Positions 34,972 to 43,171 of a stretch of 64,000 nucleotides of DNA are shown piece by piece. Source of the stretch: JAIYDQ01 sp034408855 (lineage in GTDB: Bacteria; Planctomycetota; Planctomycetia; Pirellulales; Pirellulaceae); assembly GCA_034408855.1 (NCBI GenBank), contig JAWXCK010000253.1, forward strand, positions 37,699 through 101,698, given 5' to 3'. How positions within the stretch are numbered: the first letter of the stretch is position 1; each line of letters starts with the position of its first letter. A program made the position numbers and the translations under genes. The notes beneath the pieces were generated by a model, which did not search any database, had not been told where the DNA came from, and saw only the letters and a list, made by a program, of their open reading frames with translations.

Positions 34972-35558
34972 CAACACTGGGTGAAGTCGCGACGTTTCTT
35001 TCTGGGGGAACGCCTTCACGCAGTAATGATGAATATTGGAATGGAGAAATTCCCTGGATCAGCGCAATGAGCCTCCGGTGCTTTGACGTATGGCGCTCTG
35101 ATAGTAACGTCACCGAAGAAGCTGTTGCTTCGGGTAGCAAAATTGCTCCGATAGATTCCACCCTGCTGCTTGTTCGTGGGAGCGCTTTACACAAAGAGAT
35201 TCTCTGTGGATTGGTAACGAAACGAGTCTGTTTCAATCAGGATGTAAAAGCGATGATCCCTTACTCGAACGTGTTCCCTCGATTCTTGACTTGGTTAATA
35301 CGGGGAAGGGCTGACGATTTTCTTAAATTGGTTTCTTCAGCCGGGAACACTGCGGGAGTTCTCGATACGAAGCTGTTGAAAGCATTCCAGTTTCTCCTGC
35401 CTGAACGGCTCGAACAAATCGCCATCGCCGCCGTGCTGACGGAGATGGACGCGGAGCTGGCGGTGCTGGAGCACCGGCAGGCCAAGACCCGCGCCCTCAA
35501 GCAAGGCATGATGCAGGAACTGTTAACCGGGAAAACCAGGCTGCCTGTTCAATTATGA
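34911..35558 (+). CDS. hsdS: type I restriction specificity subunit, C-terminal half (frameshifted)
   Basis: From MQQLLTGQTRLPGF onward this is the second half of HsdS: the second target recognition domain begins HGAWEVTTLGEVATFLSGGTPSR and ends in the second conserved helix ending MDAELAVLEHRQAKTRALKQG (split in the genome only by frame) and LLTGKTRLP. The half could be made separately from the ATG at 34911, since half-size HsdS can dimerise in some systems. Its last 123 bp (35436-35558) recur twice downstream. Confidence 0.85.
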   Translation: MQQLLTGQTRLPGFHGAWEVTTLGEVATFLSGGTPSRSNDEYWNGEIPWISAMSLRCFDVWRSDSNVTEEAVASGSKIAPIDSTLLLVRGSALHKEILCGLVTKRVCFNQDVKAMIPYSNVFPRFLTWLIRGRADDFLKLVSSAGNTAGVLDTKLLKAFQFLLPERLEQIAIAAVLTEMDAELAVLEHRQAKTRALKQGMMQELLTGKTRLPVQL

Positions 35559-36034
35559 AATCAAAACCCCCAGAAAGCGGACTTCTAGAGGCCAAAGGAA
35601 AAAACGGCCAAAGGATATTCTACCAGTATTCCTGTGATCAACAGATTGAAGATTATGATGAAAAGACAATGTGGTGTTTCCAAATAGCCAATGATGATGG
35701 AGTCTTTGATTTCCATCTGGTTGACGAAGACAGCCTCATGCGTGTCGAAATGATGACACGCAACGACTGCGAACTTTTCAAGGCTCGAGGCATTGCCGAG
35801 GCCTTCATTAGGCTAAGCAGCCAAATCTTTAAGATTGACATCTGTTCTTCTTCCCGAGCAAGACCTCAACCTAGTACCTCGCGAATTGAATCTGTGGCTG
35901 AACAGCATTCCGACGGCGCTAGAAAAGTCTGGCAAGGGCTCGTCGACAGCAAAGAGTCCCACTACGACAATTGTACGCAACGTTTCGTCTATCCATATAA
36001 AAATCGCGAAGAAGTTGACGGAGATGGACGCTGA
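35555..36034 (+). CDS. hypothetical protein in the hsdS-hsdR interval
   Basis: 159 residues; its ATG overlaps the hsdS stop (ATGA). Not recognised. The first 95 residues are compact (FYQYSCDQQIEDYDEKTMW, DDGVFDFHLVDEDSLM). After about codon 93 a second frame carries better coding sequence (SVLLPEQDLNLVPRELNLW) that runs straight into a copy of the hsdS tail at 36015. A frameshift near 35830 is therefore likely, and the intact product would have been this domain fused to an HsdS tail. Confidence 0.5.
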   Translation: MKSKPPESGLLEAKGKNGQRIFYQYSCDQQIEDYDEKTMWCFQIANDDGVFDFHLVDEDSLMRVEMMTRNDCELFKARGIAEAFIRLSSQIFKIDICSSSRARPQPSTSRIESVAEQHSDGARKVWQGLVDSKESHYDNCTQRFVYPYKNREEVDGDGR

Positions 36035-36140
36035 GCTGGCGGTGCTGGAGCAGCGGCTGGTCAAGACCCGCGCCCTTAAGCAAGGCATGAAGCAGGAACT
36101 CCTCACCGGCAAAACTCGGCTGGTGCAACGAAATACATAA
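36015..36140 (+). pseudogene. second copy of the hsdS 3' end
   Basis: Reads LTEMDAELAVLEQRLVKTRA then LKQGMKQELLTGKTRLV, almost the same as the true HsdS C-terminus (35436-35558), and DNA identity is high over about 110 bp. It is preceded by unrelated coding sequence and followed 2 bp later by the next gene (36143). Confidence 0.8.
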
Positions 36141-36142
36141 CC

Positions 36143-36775
36143 ATGCCCAAGCTGAATACCACAACTAGTCCGTTGTCTCCTACGATTGAATTGACGCAGT
36201 CATACATGCGTAAATGGGGGACGTTGGAAAAATACAAGTTCCAGGAGGATTCGCTAAGTTTGCTGTTCCAGGAATTCTGCCCAAATAATTCCGACATCGT
36301 CCATGTGTTGCTGAAGGTGAGCGCTTTGAACGACTTCTACACCACCAACATTTACGATACGCATTCCGTGGCGAAACATATCATCGCGAGTGATGTCGAT
36401 AGTCGAATAGCTGACGGCGACTGTTCGTTGGTGAATCAAATGGCCTCTGTCGTCGTGGGCGGCAAAATCCGTAATTTTTACTCGTTCGCCTCAAAGTATT
36501 GCAACCATCACAACCCCGAAGCGTTTCCCATCTACGACTCTTACGTCGAGAAGATGCTGCTGCATTTTAGGGACGCGCACAATTTCGCTCAATTCAGCAA
36601 GGCCGAGTTAAAGCAATACAGCCGGTTCGTGGCGATTATCCACTCTTTTAGGCAACACTACTCGCTTGAGCAATTTTCTCTTCGGCAGATTGCCATCTAT
36701 CTCTGGCTGGCTGGAAAAGATTCATTTGGAAGATTCCTCCAGAAGCAAACGAAAGAAATAAAGGATCGACCTTGA
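36143..36775 (+). CDS. conserved-looking hypothetical protein of the hsd locus
   Basis: 210 residues. I do not recognise the family. Distinctive sequences are LNDFYTTNIYD, the segment KIRNFYSFASKYCNHHNPE and AFPIYDSYVEKMLLHF, followed by a helical C-terminus. The arrangement of helices with a late HHNP could belong to a helix-hairpin-helix-like DNA-binding fold, but this is a guess. It starts 2 bp after hsdS-tail copy B, and tail copy C starts inside its stop codon. It is likely an accessory of the restriction system or an independent defence gene. Confidence 0.7.
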   Translation: MPKLNTTTSPLSPTIELTQSYMRKWGTLEKYKFQEDSLSLLFQEFCPNNSDIVHVLLKVSALNDFYTTNIYDTHSVAKHIIASDVDSRIADGDCSLVNQMASVVVGGKIRNFYSFASKYCNHHNPEAFPIYDSYVEKMLLHFRDAHNFAQFSKAELKQYSRFVAIIHSFRQHYSLEQFSLRQIAIYLWLAGKDSFGRFLQKQTKEIKDRP

Positions 36776-36894
36776 ACACGCTGACAGATATCGTCGTGGA
36801 GCTGGCGGTGCTGGAGCAGAGGCAGACCAAGACCAGCACGCTGAAGCAGCGCATGATGCGAGAACTTTTAGCCGGAAGGACGCGATTGGTATGA
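36772..36894 (+). pseudogene. third copy of the hsdS 3' end
   Basis: Forty codons from TTG 36772 read ELAVLEQRQTKTSTLKQRMM then RELLAGRTRLV and stop at 36892-36894, overlapping the next start (ATGA). More diverged than copy B. The hsdS 3' end occurs three times, at 35436, 36015 and 36772. Confidence 0.78.
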
Positions 36895-37730
36895 CGGATA
36901 ATAATAAGGTCGAACCTCCATCGATAGCGACGTTCTACGTCGATGAAGCCGGAGATGGCATTCTCTTTGGGCCAATGGGACGCAACCGGTTGGATGATCC
37001 TGACGCACCAAAATTCTTCATGCTTGGCATGGTTCGTTGTACGGTCGACGCCGAAGCGGAGGCGGCGCTGAGTGCGCTTCGGGCGTCATTGCTCGCCAAT
37101 CCATTGTATGCGACGATTCATACTATGCGACCATCCGTCCAGAAAACCGCTCGTTCGTTTCATGCCAAGGATGATCACGCTGAAGTGCGCGCCAAGGTCT
37201 TTGAAGCGCTGCTGGGGCTAGACTTCAAGTTCTTTGCGGTGATCAAGGATATGCGTTCCGTGTTACGTTATGTTGAAGGGCGTAATCAAATGCACGCGAA
37301 CTATCGATATCATCCAAACGAGCTTTATGACCTTACGGTAAGGATGCTTTTCAAGAATCAACTTCACAAGCACGACCAATATGAAATTACGTTTGCTCGT
37401 CGCGGTGCGTCCGATCGCACTAAAGCCCTCGTTACACAACTCGATTTAGCGAGGCAGGCTTTCATAGCCCAGCATGGGAGAGCTTCGAATTCGTCTCTGG
37501 GCATTCATCCAGCGTATCCATGGCAACGCCCCTGTTTGCAAATAGCTGATTATTGCCTATGGGCATTGCAGAGATGCTACGAACGGCACGAGTGTCGCTT
37601 CTTGCAAGCCATTTGGAACAAAGTGTCGTTCATTCACGATGTCGACGATCCGAGAAAAACCTACGGTTCGTTTCTAACGCGGAATTCGCCTCCGCCAGAC
37701 CCAGAGCAAATAAAAAACCGGTGGATATAG
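36891..37730 (+). CDS. DUF3800 domain protein
   Basis: 279 residues with the RNase H-like DUF3800 pattern: FYVDEAGDGILFG at the N-terminus (catalytic-type Asp), SFHAKDDHAEVR in the middle and LQIADYCLWALQRCYER near residue 225. DUF3800 proteins are predicted nucleases often found in defence islands. It starts within the ATGA that ends hsdS-tail copy C. Complete in length. Confidence 0.85.
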   Translation: MTDNNKVEPPSIATFYVDEAGDGILFGPMGRNRLDDPDAPKFFMLGMVRCTVDAEAEAALSALRASLLANPLYATIHTMRPSVQKTARSFHAKDDHAEVRAKVFEALLGLDFKFFAVIKDMRSVLRYVEGRNQMHANYRYHPNELYDLTVRMLFKNQLHKHDQYEITFARRGASDRTKALVTQLDLARQAFIAQHGRASNSSLGIHPAYPWQRPCLQIADYCLWALQRCYERHECRFLQAIWNKVSFIHDVDDPRKTYGSFLTRNSPPPDPEQIKNRWI

Positions 37731-37848
37731 GTTTCACTGGTCGTTGACCCGAAACACACGGCATGAAGCCGAATTTTGTCCACCGGTTCGACTACAACTA
37801 TACACACCATTATCGAAGAATTCAAATACCATCAAGGAAAAAACGGGA

Positions 37849-37977
37849 ATGTCACCGAGAGCTGAAAAGTTGCTCAAAAGGCTCATTAAACGGGCACAAT
37901 ATCTAGCTTATTGCACACGACGAGAAGACCCATCACCGAAAAACTCTAATGAACAATTGATCCATGGAGACTCCTAA
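37849..37977 (+). CDS. possible small basic protein
   Basis: 42 codons (MSPRAEKLLKRLIKRAQYLA...) preceded by AAGGAAA and ending in TAA directly before the next ATG. It has a basic amphipathic helix. It might be a leader or small regulator of the GIY-YIG gene. Weak evidence. Confidence 0.3.
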   Translation: MSPRAEKLLKRLIKRAQYLAYCTRREDPSPKNSNEQLIHGDS

Positions 37978-38784
37978 ATGCTCGGACTGGTTCCCTATTT
38001 GACCGCAAGCGGCGTCAAATTTGACCCCGGCAACACCAAAATCCACCTCGCTTGTTGGAATGGGATCGAGCACCCACTCGATGTTTTCTACGCTGGAGGA
38101 TGGCAGGCATGGCAAGATGGTCAGACCAAACGAAACTTTGAATGTTCAAATGTTTTAAGCTTGATTGATCTCGGGCGGAGCCACTGGCTGTTTGTCGGCG
38201 TTTATGAAGTTCTCAGATGTCAACCGAGCCCGAAGGGAAATGGACATTTTTTGTACACCACAAAACTGCTTGCAAATCAATCGGAACTCATCGGACGGGT
38301 GATTGTCCACCATCAGCGGACGCGGCAGTCGTATGTTTGGTTTAAACCCGCAATGGAACTGCCGATTGTCGAGATCCGTCGCGAAAAGATGACGATCGCT
38401 GATTTTCCTGGCTACAACGCCGTTGTGATCAACCACAGTAGTTTGCAGATTATTACACGGCAAAAAATCGCCTCGTGGCACGCTGCCTTGGCCAACATCA
38501 AAGGTGTTTATCTTATTGTCGATACCACGACCGGAAAGCCTTACGTCGGCAAGGCGTCAGGATCGGTCGGAGTCTGGCAGCGCTGGTGTGCCTATGCCGA
38601 CAACGGTCACGGTGGCAATGTAGAGTTGAAGAACGTTTTAAAGGAGAAAGGTTCTGAACACATGCGTAACTTCCAGTATTCCATTTTGGAGATTGCGGAT
38701 ACGCACGCGTCGAACGAAGATATTTTGGAACGTGAGTCGTACTGGATGAACGTATTGCGATCGAGGGAGTTTGGATTGAATTGA
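37978..38784 (+). CDS. GIY-YIG nuclease domain protein
   Basis: 268 residues. The C-terminal 90 residues carry a GIY-YIG-type core: KGVYLIVDTTTGKPYVGKAS, then WQRWCAYADNGHGGNVEL, a helix, FQYSILEIAD and Glu in ILERESYWMN. The Tyr-Tyr and Glu catalytic pattern is intact. The N-terminal 170 residues are of unknown fold and probably bind DNA. Genes of this architecture accompany restriction systems. It lies between the accessory cassettes and hsdR on the same strand. Confidence 0.8.
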   Translation: MLGLVPYLTASGVKFDPGNTKIHLACWNGIEHPLDVFYAGGWQAWQDGQTKRNFECSNVLSLIDLGRSHWLFVGVYEVLRCQPSPKGNGHFLYTTKLLANQSELIGRVIVHHQRTRQSYVWFKPAMELPIVEIRREKMTIADFPGYNAVVINHSSLQIITRQKIASWHAALANIKGVYLIVDTTTGKPYVGKASGSVGVWQRWCAYADNGHGGNVELKNVLKEKGSEHMRNFQYSILEIADTHASNEDILERESYWMNVLRSREFGLN

Positions 38785-38852
38785 TTGAACAGCTTTGACA
38801 CTGAACGATGGCAACCTGGAAATGACTTCGAAATAGACCGGAACGACTTAGA

Positions 38853-41800
38853 ATGCCTGAACAACCCCGCTCTGAGCGCAAAACACAGAACCGCGTGATT
38901 GCTCTGTTCACTGACAAATCGCGTCCAGATTGCCTCGGCTATCGGCACCTCGGCGATTGGAGCAAGCGCGAGATCAATCGTTGCGTCGAAGTAGAAATAC
39001 TTCGAGCGAATTTAAAGCAGCGGGGCTATTCCGATGCGCATATCTCTGCGGCTCTCCAAAAGCTGATGGCTGCCGCAGACGCTACCGGCATTTCGCTCTA
39101 TCAAGCAAACCTACGCACCTACCAACTGCTGCGCTATGGCATGCCGGTGCAGATCGCTGCTGGGCAGGCTCACGAGACGGTGCATCTGGTCGATTGGGAG
39201 AACCCGGACAAAAATGACTTCGCTGTCGCCGAGGAAGTGACGCTGCGCGGCAGCTTCGAGCGTCGGCCCGACTTGGTCCTTTACTTAAACGGTATCGCCA
39301 TCGCGGTGATTGAACTGAAGCGTGGTTCGGTGGAAGTGGCCGATGGCGTTCGGCAGCTCATCACGAATCAGGAAGAGATTTTCAACAAGGGCTTCTTTGC
39401 CACGGTGCAGTTAGTTTTCGCGGGAAACGATTCGCAAGGTCTGCGCTACGGCACCGCGACGACCAAGGCCGAGTTCTTTGTGGAATGGAAGAGTCAGGAC
39501 AATGGCGACGATCCCGTGGGTTCGAACTTGTTGCATGAACATCGCGCCGAGTATCGATCGGCGCTGCCTCGGGGTGACACGCTTATCGCTGGCTCGCTAT
39601 TGGACCGGCCACTCGCCGAGATGTGCGAGAAGTCGCATTTGCTTGATCTGATCCGTAACTTCATCATCTTCGATGCGGGCATTAAAAAGGTGCCGCGTCC
39701 GCATCAGTTCGCCGGTGTGAAAGCGGCACAGGATCGCATCCGCCAACGCGAAGGGGGCGTCATCTGGCACACTCAAGGGAGCGGCAAGAGCATCCTCATG
39801 GTGCTGCTGGCCAAGTGGCTGATGGAGCACGACCCCGAAGCCCGCATCCTCGTTGTTACCGATCGGGATGAACTGGACAAGCAGATCGAAGGCGTAATGC
39901 GCAATGCTGGCGTCATTGGTGCAGATTCGCCGTCTCCCCGCATTACCTCGCGGGCGGAGTTTGTCACGAAACTCGGAGACACCACGCCACGGCTGCTGTG
40001 CGCACTCGTCCACAAGTTCGATCCCGCCGACCTCAAAGGAGCTCCACCACCGACCCACGGACGGTTCTATGTCTTCGTCGATGAATGCCATCGCACGCAA
40101 GGGGGCGACATGAACAAGCAGATGAAGCGCTGGCTGGAGAACGCGATCTTCATCGGCTTCACCGGCACGCCGCTCCTGCGCAAGGACAAGCAATTGACGC
40201 GGGATGTCTTCGGCGGCTACATCCACACCTACAAGTTCCATGAGGCTGTAGCGGACAAAGTGGTGCTCGACTTGAAATACGAAGCTCGCGAGGTGCCTCA
40301 GCGGCTGACTTCGCCGAAATCCATCGAGGAGTATTTTGAACGAAAGACAAGAACTCTTAACAACTTCCAGAAGGCCATCCTCCGCAAACGCTGGGCGACG
40401 ATGCAGGAATTGATGAGCGCCGAGGAACGCAAAGCAAGGATCGCCGCCAGCATCATGCACGACTTCGACACGAAAGCGCGCCTGAACAGCGACCGGGGCA
40501 CCGCCATACTCGTAGCGGCGAGCATCTACGACGCCTGCCATTACTTCCGCATCTTCCAAACTAAACACTTCGGCCAATTCTGCGGGATCATCACTTCCTT
40601 CGAGCCGAACGCGACGGCGATCTCCAAGGAGCCACTCAATAGCGACGAGCGATACAAGTTCGATACCTATACGAAGCACGTCCTTAAGAACGGACAAACA
40701 ACGAAGGCATATGAAGACGAAGCCAAGCGGCAGTTCATCAAAGAACCGGCTAACATGAAATTGCTGATCGTGGTGAGCAAACTCTTGACTGGCTTCGATG
40801 CACCAAGCTGTACTTTCATCTACCTCGATAACGAACTACACGATCACAACCTTTTCCAAGCCATCTGCCGTACCAACCGACTCGATGGCGTGGACAAGGA
40901 CTATGGCCACATCGTCGACTTTAAAGAGCTATTCAAGGATGTGCAGGAAGCCATCGCTGTCTATAGTTCCGACGAACTAGATATCGACGAGGGGTGCGGT
41001 GGTGACAACAACGTCCATCTCAAAGACTGGCTGATCGAAGGTAAGAAGCAACTCGAAGCAGCCCGCGAAGCGATTCGTTATCTGTGCGAGCCGGTGCCGT
41101 TGCCTCGCGAGATGGAACAATTCCTTCGATACTTTTGCGGTGATGCCAACAATGCCAATGCCCTCACCGAGACCGAGCCGCTTCGAATTTCGTTCTACAA
41201 GGCCGTCGCCACCTACGTGCGGAACTACGCTGACCTCGCGCAGAATCTTATCGAGGCGGGTTACACCGAAGCCGAAGCCATAACGCTACAAAAAGAGATC
41301 GATTTCTACAGCGACACTCGCGCCGCGATCAAGAAGCATTCGGGCGAAGAGTTGGACATCAAACCCTACGAGGCCGACATGCGCCATCTCCTCAACACCT
41401 ACGTCCAGGCTGACCCTGCTAAGGAAATAGGCAACCTCAATTCAATGTCGCTAACGGAACTCATCATCGAGACCGGCATTCACGATGCCATCGCGAGAAA
41501 GCTTAACGCAAAAGGAAAGCTTTCGCGGAACGCCATCGCCGAGGGGATTATCAACAACGTCCGCAAGACGATTATCCGCGACCAGCTCACCGATCCTAAG
41601 TTCTACGCCGAGATGTCGAAACTCCTGGCTGATCTAATCAAGCAGAGTCGCACCGATTCCGCTGCTTACGAAGAGTTTCTGAAGAAGGCCGAGGAGTTGG
41701 TCAAACGAATGGCGATGAAAGAACCAACCGGCGGCGTGCCAATAGCGATTCAAGGCAACCCAGAAGCCATCGTCCTGTTTACCAACCTCGGCAGCATCAC

Positions 41801-42020
41801 CGGGACGAGCTTCCAGTGTCCAGCGGACGAAGCCGAGAAGACGAAGTTGGTACTCGCACTAGATCAAGCCATGCGGGAAAAAGCACCTGCAAATTGGAAA
41901 GACGATATTGAAGGGCCGAAAGGAATCCAAGTCCTCAACGCATTGTTTCCAATCATGTCCCGAGACCGCGAAGCTACGCAGGCGATTTTCGAGATCATCA
42001 AGAACCAACGAGGCTACTGA
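38853..42020 (+). CDS. hsdR: type I restriction endonuclease subunit R
   Basis: 1055 residues. The nuclease domain has RRPD (139-140) and IELKR (153-157), the PD-(D/E)xK pair. The SF2 translocase has Walker A TQGSGKS (307-313), DECH (410-413), GFTGTP (435-440) and QAICRTNR (motif VI). The C-terminal helical region contacts HsdM/HsdS. It cuts unmodified DNA after ATP-driven translocation. It is intact, in contrast to hsdS, whose defect would leave the system without a normal recognition subunit. It overlaps the next gene by 1 bp (TGATG). Confidence 0.95.
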   Translation: MPEQPRSERKTQNRVIALFTDKSRPDCLGYRHLGDWSKREINRCVEVEILRANLKQRGYSDAHISAALQKLMAAADATGISLYQANLRTYQLLRYGMPVQIAAGQAHETVHLVDWENPDKNDFAVAEEVTLRGSFERRPDLVLYLNGIAIAVIELKRGSVEVADGVRQLITNQEEIFNKGFFATVQLVFAGNDSQGLRYGTATTKAEFFVEWKSQDNGDDPVGSNLLHEHRAEYRSALPRGDTLIAGSLLDRPLAEMCEKSHLLDLIRNFIIFDAGIKKVPRPHQFAGVKAAQDRIRQREGGVIWHTQGSGKSILMVLLAKWLMEHDPEARILVVTDRDELDKQIEGVMRNAGVIGADSPSPRITSRAEFVTKLGDTTPRLLCALVHKFDPADLKGAPPPTHGRFYVFVDECHRTQGGDMNKQMKRWLENAIFIGFTGTPLLRKDKQLTRDVFGGYIHTYKFHEAVADKVVLDLKYEAREVPQRLTSPKSIEEYFERKTRTLNNFQKAILRKRWATMQELMSAEERKARIAASIMHDFDTKARLNSDRGTAILVAASIYDACHYFRIFQTKHFGQFCGIITSFEPNATAISKEPLNSDERYKFDTYTKHVLKNGQTTKAYEDEAKRQFIKEPANMKLLIVVSKLLTGFDAPSCTFIYLDNELHDHNLFQAICRTNRLDGVDKDYGHIVDFKELFKDVQEAIAVYSSDELDIDEGCGGDNNVHLKDWLIEGKKQLEAAREAIRYLCEPVPLPREMEQFLRYFCGDANNANALTETEPLRISFYKAVATYVRNYADLAQNLIEAGYTEAEAITLQKEIDFYSDTRAAIKKHSGEELDIKPYEADMRHLLNTYVQADPAKEIGNLNSMSLTELIIETGIHDAIARKLNAKGKLSRNAIAEGIINNVRKTIIRDQLTDPKFYAEMSKLLADLIKQSRTDSAAYEEFLKKAEELVKRMAMKEPTGGVPIAIQGNPEAIVLFTNLGSITGTSFQCPADEAEKTKLVLALDQAMREKAPANWKDDIEGPKGIQVLNALFPIMSRDREATQAIFEIIKNQRGY

Positions 42021-42736
42021 TGAGCGAGACAATCCAACTTGGCGAGGTAACCATTTTGGTCACGCGAAAGAACATCAAGAATGTACATCTTTCCGTTTAC
42101 CCGCCGAATGGGCGCGTGACCCTAGTCGCCCCGCGAGCCACGCGACTGGAAGTCGCGAGAGCTTATGCGATCTCGAAACTTAGCTGGATTCGCGAGCAAC
42201 AGAACAAGCTAAAGAACCAAGCACGGGAATTGCCACGCCAGTTTATCGAGCGCGAGAGTCACTACGTCTGGGGGCGGCGACGCCTCATGTCCGTCGTCGA
42301 GCGGGACACCAAACCGTCCGTTTCCCTTGATCACAAACGCATAACCCTTACTGTCCGCCCCGAAAGCTCGGAAGTCACTCGACAGCGGGTCATCCACGAA
42401 TGGCACAAATCTCTCCTTCACGCAGTTGTTCCTCCACTCATCAAGAAATGGGAACGAAAGCTGAAGGTGCAAGTTGACCGGTATTTCTTGCAACGAATGA
42501 AGACCAAGTGGGGAAGCTGTAACCACATCGCCGGACATATCCGTCTCAACACCGAACTCGTTAAAAAGCCGAAGGACCTTCTCGAATACGTCATCGTTCA
42601 TGAGATGGCTCATCTGCTTGAGCCAACGCACAGCGATCGATTTGTTGCGATCCTAGACAAGCACTACCCAACTTGGCGTGAGGCCCGCGTAGAACTCAAC
42701 GAACTGCCACTGACAGCAGAGGTCTGGAAGGGTTGA
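42020..42736 (+). CDS. YgjP-type (SprT-like) metallopeptidase
   Basis: 238 residues of the YgjP/DUF45 family. The zinc motif VIVHEMAHLLEPTHSDRF gives HExxH plus a downstream His; KTKWGSCNH precedes it. Genes of this family regularly follow hsdR in type I restriction operons; the role there is not established. It overlaps hsdR by one base and is the last gene before the right end of the element. Confidence 0.9.
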   Translation: MSETIQLGEVTILVTRKNIKNVHLSVYPPNGRVTLVAPRATRLEVARAYAISKLSWIREQQNKLKNQARELPRQFIERESHYVWGRRRLMSVVERDTKPSVSLDHKRITLTVRPESSEVTRQRVIHEWHKSLLHAVVPPLIKKWERKLKVQVDRYFLQRMKTKWGSCNHIAGHIRLNTELVKKPKDLLEYVIVHEMAHLLEPTHSDRFVAILDKHYPTWREARVELNELPLTAEVWKG

Positions 42737-42780
42737 AGTGTCCAGATTTCGAAAGCAAAAGTCGATGAAAAATCATTCCC

Positions 42781-42824
42781 GGGAACTTTCCCGATTCATG
42801 CTTTACTTCTTCGGGAAAGTTCCC
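42781..42824. repeat. 14-bp perfect inverted repeat
   Basis: GGGAACTTTCCCGA (42781-42794) and its complement (42811-42824) with a 16-nt spacer, 45 bp after the last gene of the hsd operon. It may end transcription or serve as an integrase arm site near attR. Confidence 0.6.
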
Positions 42825-42936
42825 ATAATCCTTGACGGTTCGTGATTGCTCGCGTTCATTCGTGAAACGGGTCATCCGAACAAAAACGCCCATATTCTTA
42901 ATGGACAAACGCATTTTGTCAGTGAGAAATCTGGTA

Positions 42937-42980
42937 GCCTCCGAAGCCGAAGGTTGTGGGTTCGACCCCCGCCGAGGATA
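42937..42980 (+). repeat. attR: duplicated tRNA-Arg core with vestigial 3' end
   Basis: The 19-bp core equals 25018-25036. It is followed by GTGGG-TTCGACC-CCCGC, which still folds as a T-arm although the sequence differs from the active tRNA, and then by CGAGGATA as in the acceptor end. This is the displaced original tRNA 3' half. Confidence 0.85.
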
Positions 42981-43171
42981 TTTCTGACAACGACTGACTG
43001 GTGCTGTCTTCCTCTGCCAAACCCTTCTCTGACAACGACTTACGACGACGTTCTTTCGGTCTCGGTTTTTTTGGCGAATTGTCGCTGGCTGACACGACAT
43101 GCCCTGAGGTGGAATCCTCAGCCGTATCTATTTAACGGTCGGCTTTTTCGAAGAAGGGGGTAAAGACCCGC

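Larger units (their letters stand above)
25018..42955 (+). mobile_element. integrated element at tRNA-Arg carrying a type I restriction system
   Basis: About 17.9 kb between the tRNA core repeat (25018-25036) and its copy (42937-42955). The first gene inside is a tyrosine recombinase. HTH proteins, a replication protein with an internal repeat array, a nuclease and the hsd genes follow. The far copy is followed by a degenerate T-arm and the acceptor end CGAGGATA, as expected for a displaced tRNA 3' half. Structural phage genes are absent, so this is an integrative plasmid or satellite-like element, or the remains of one. Confidence 0.82.
42737..43171. other. element right end and spacer
   Basis: Contains the 14-bp inverted repeat (42781-42824), the attR core (42937-42955) with vestigial tRNA end to 42980, and beyond it the repeated sequence TCTGACAACGACT (at about 42982 and 43029). 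No gene is seen. Confidence 0.6.

Noticed and set aside
42937..42980. Second tRNA-Arg gene
   Set aside because: Only the anticodon loop to 3' end is present; acceptor 5' strand and D-arm are missing, so it is a displaced remnant.
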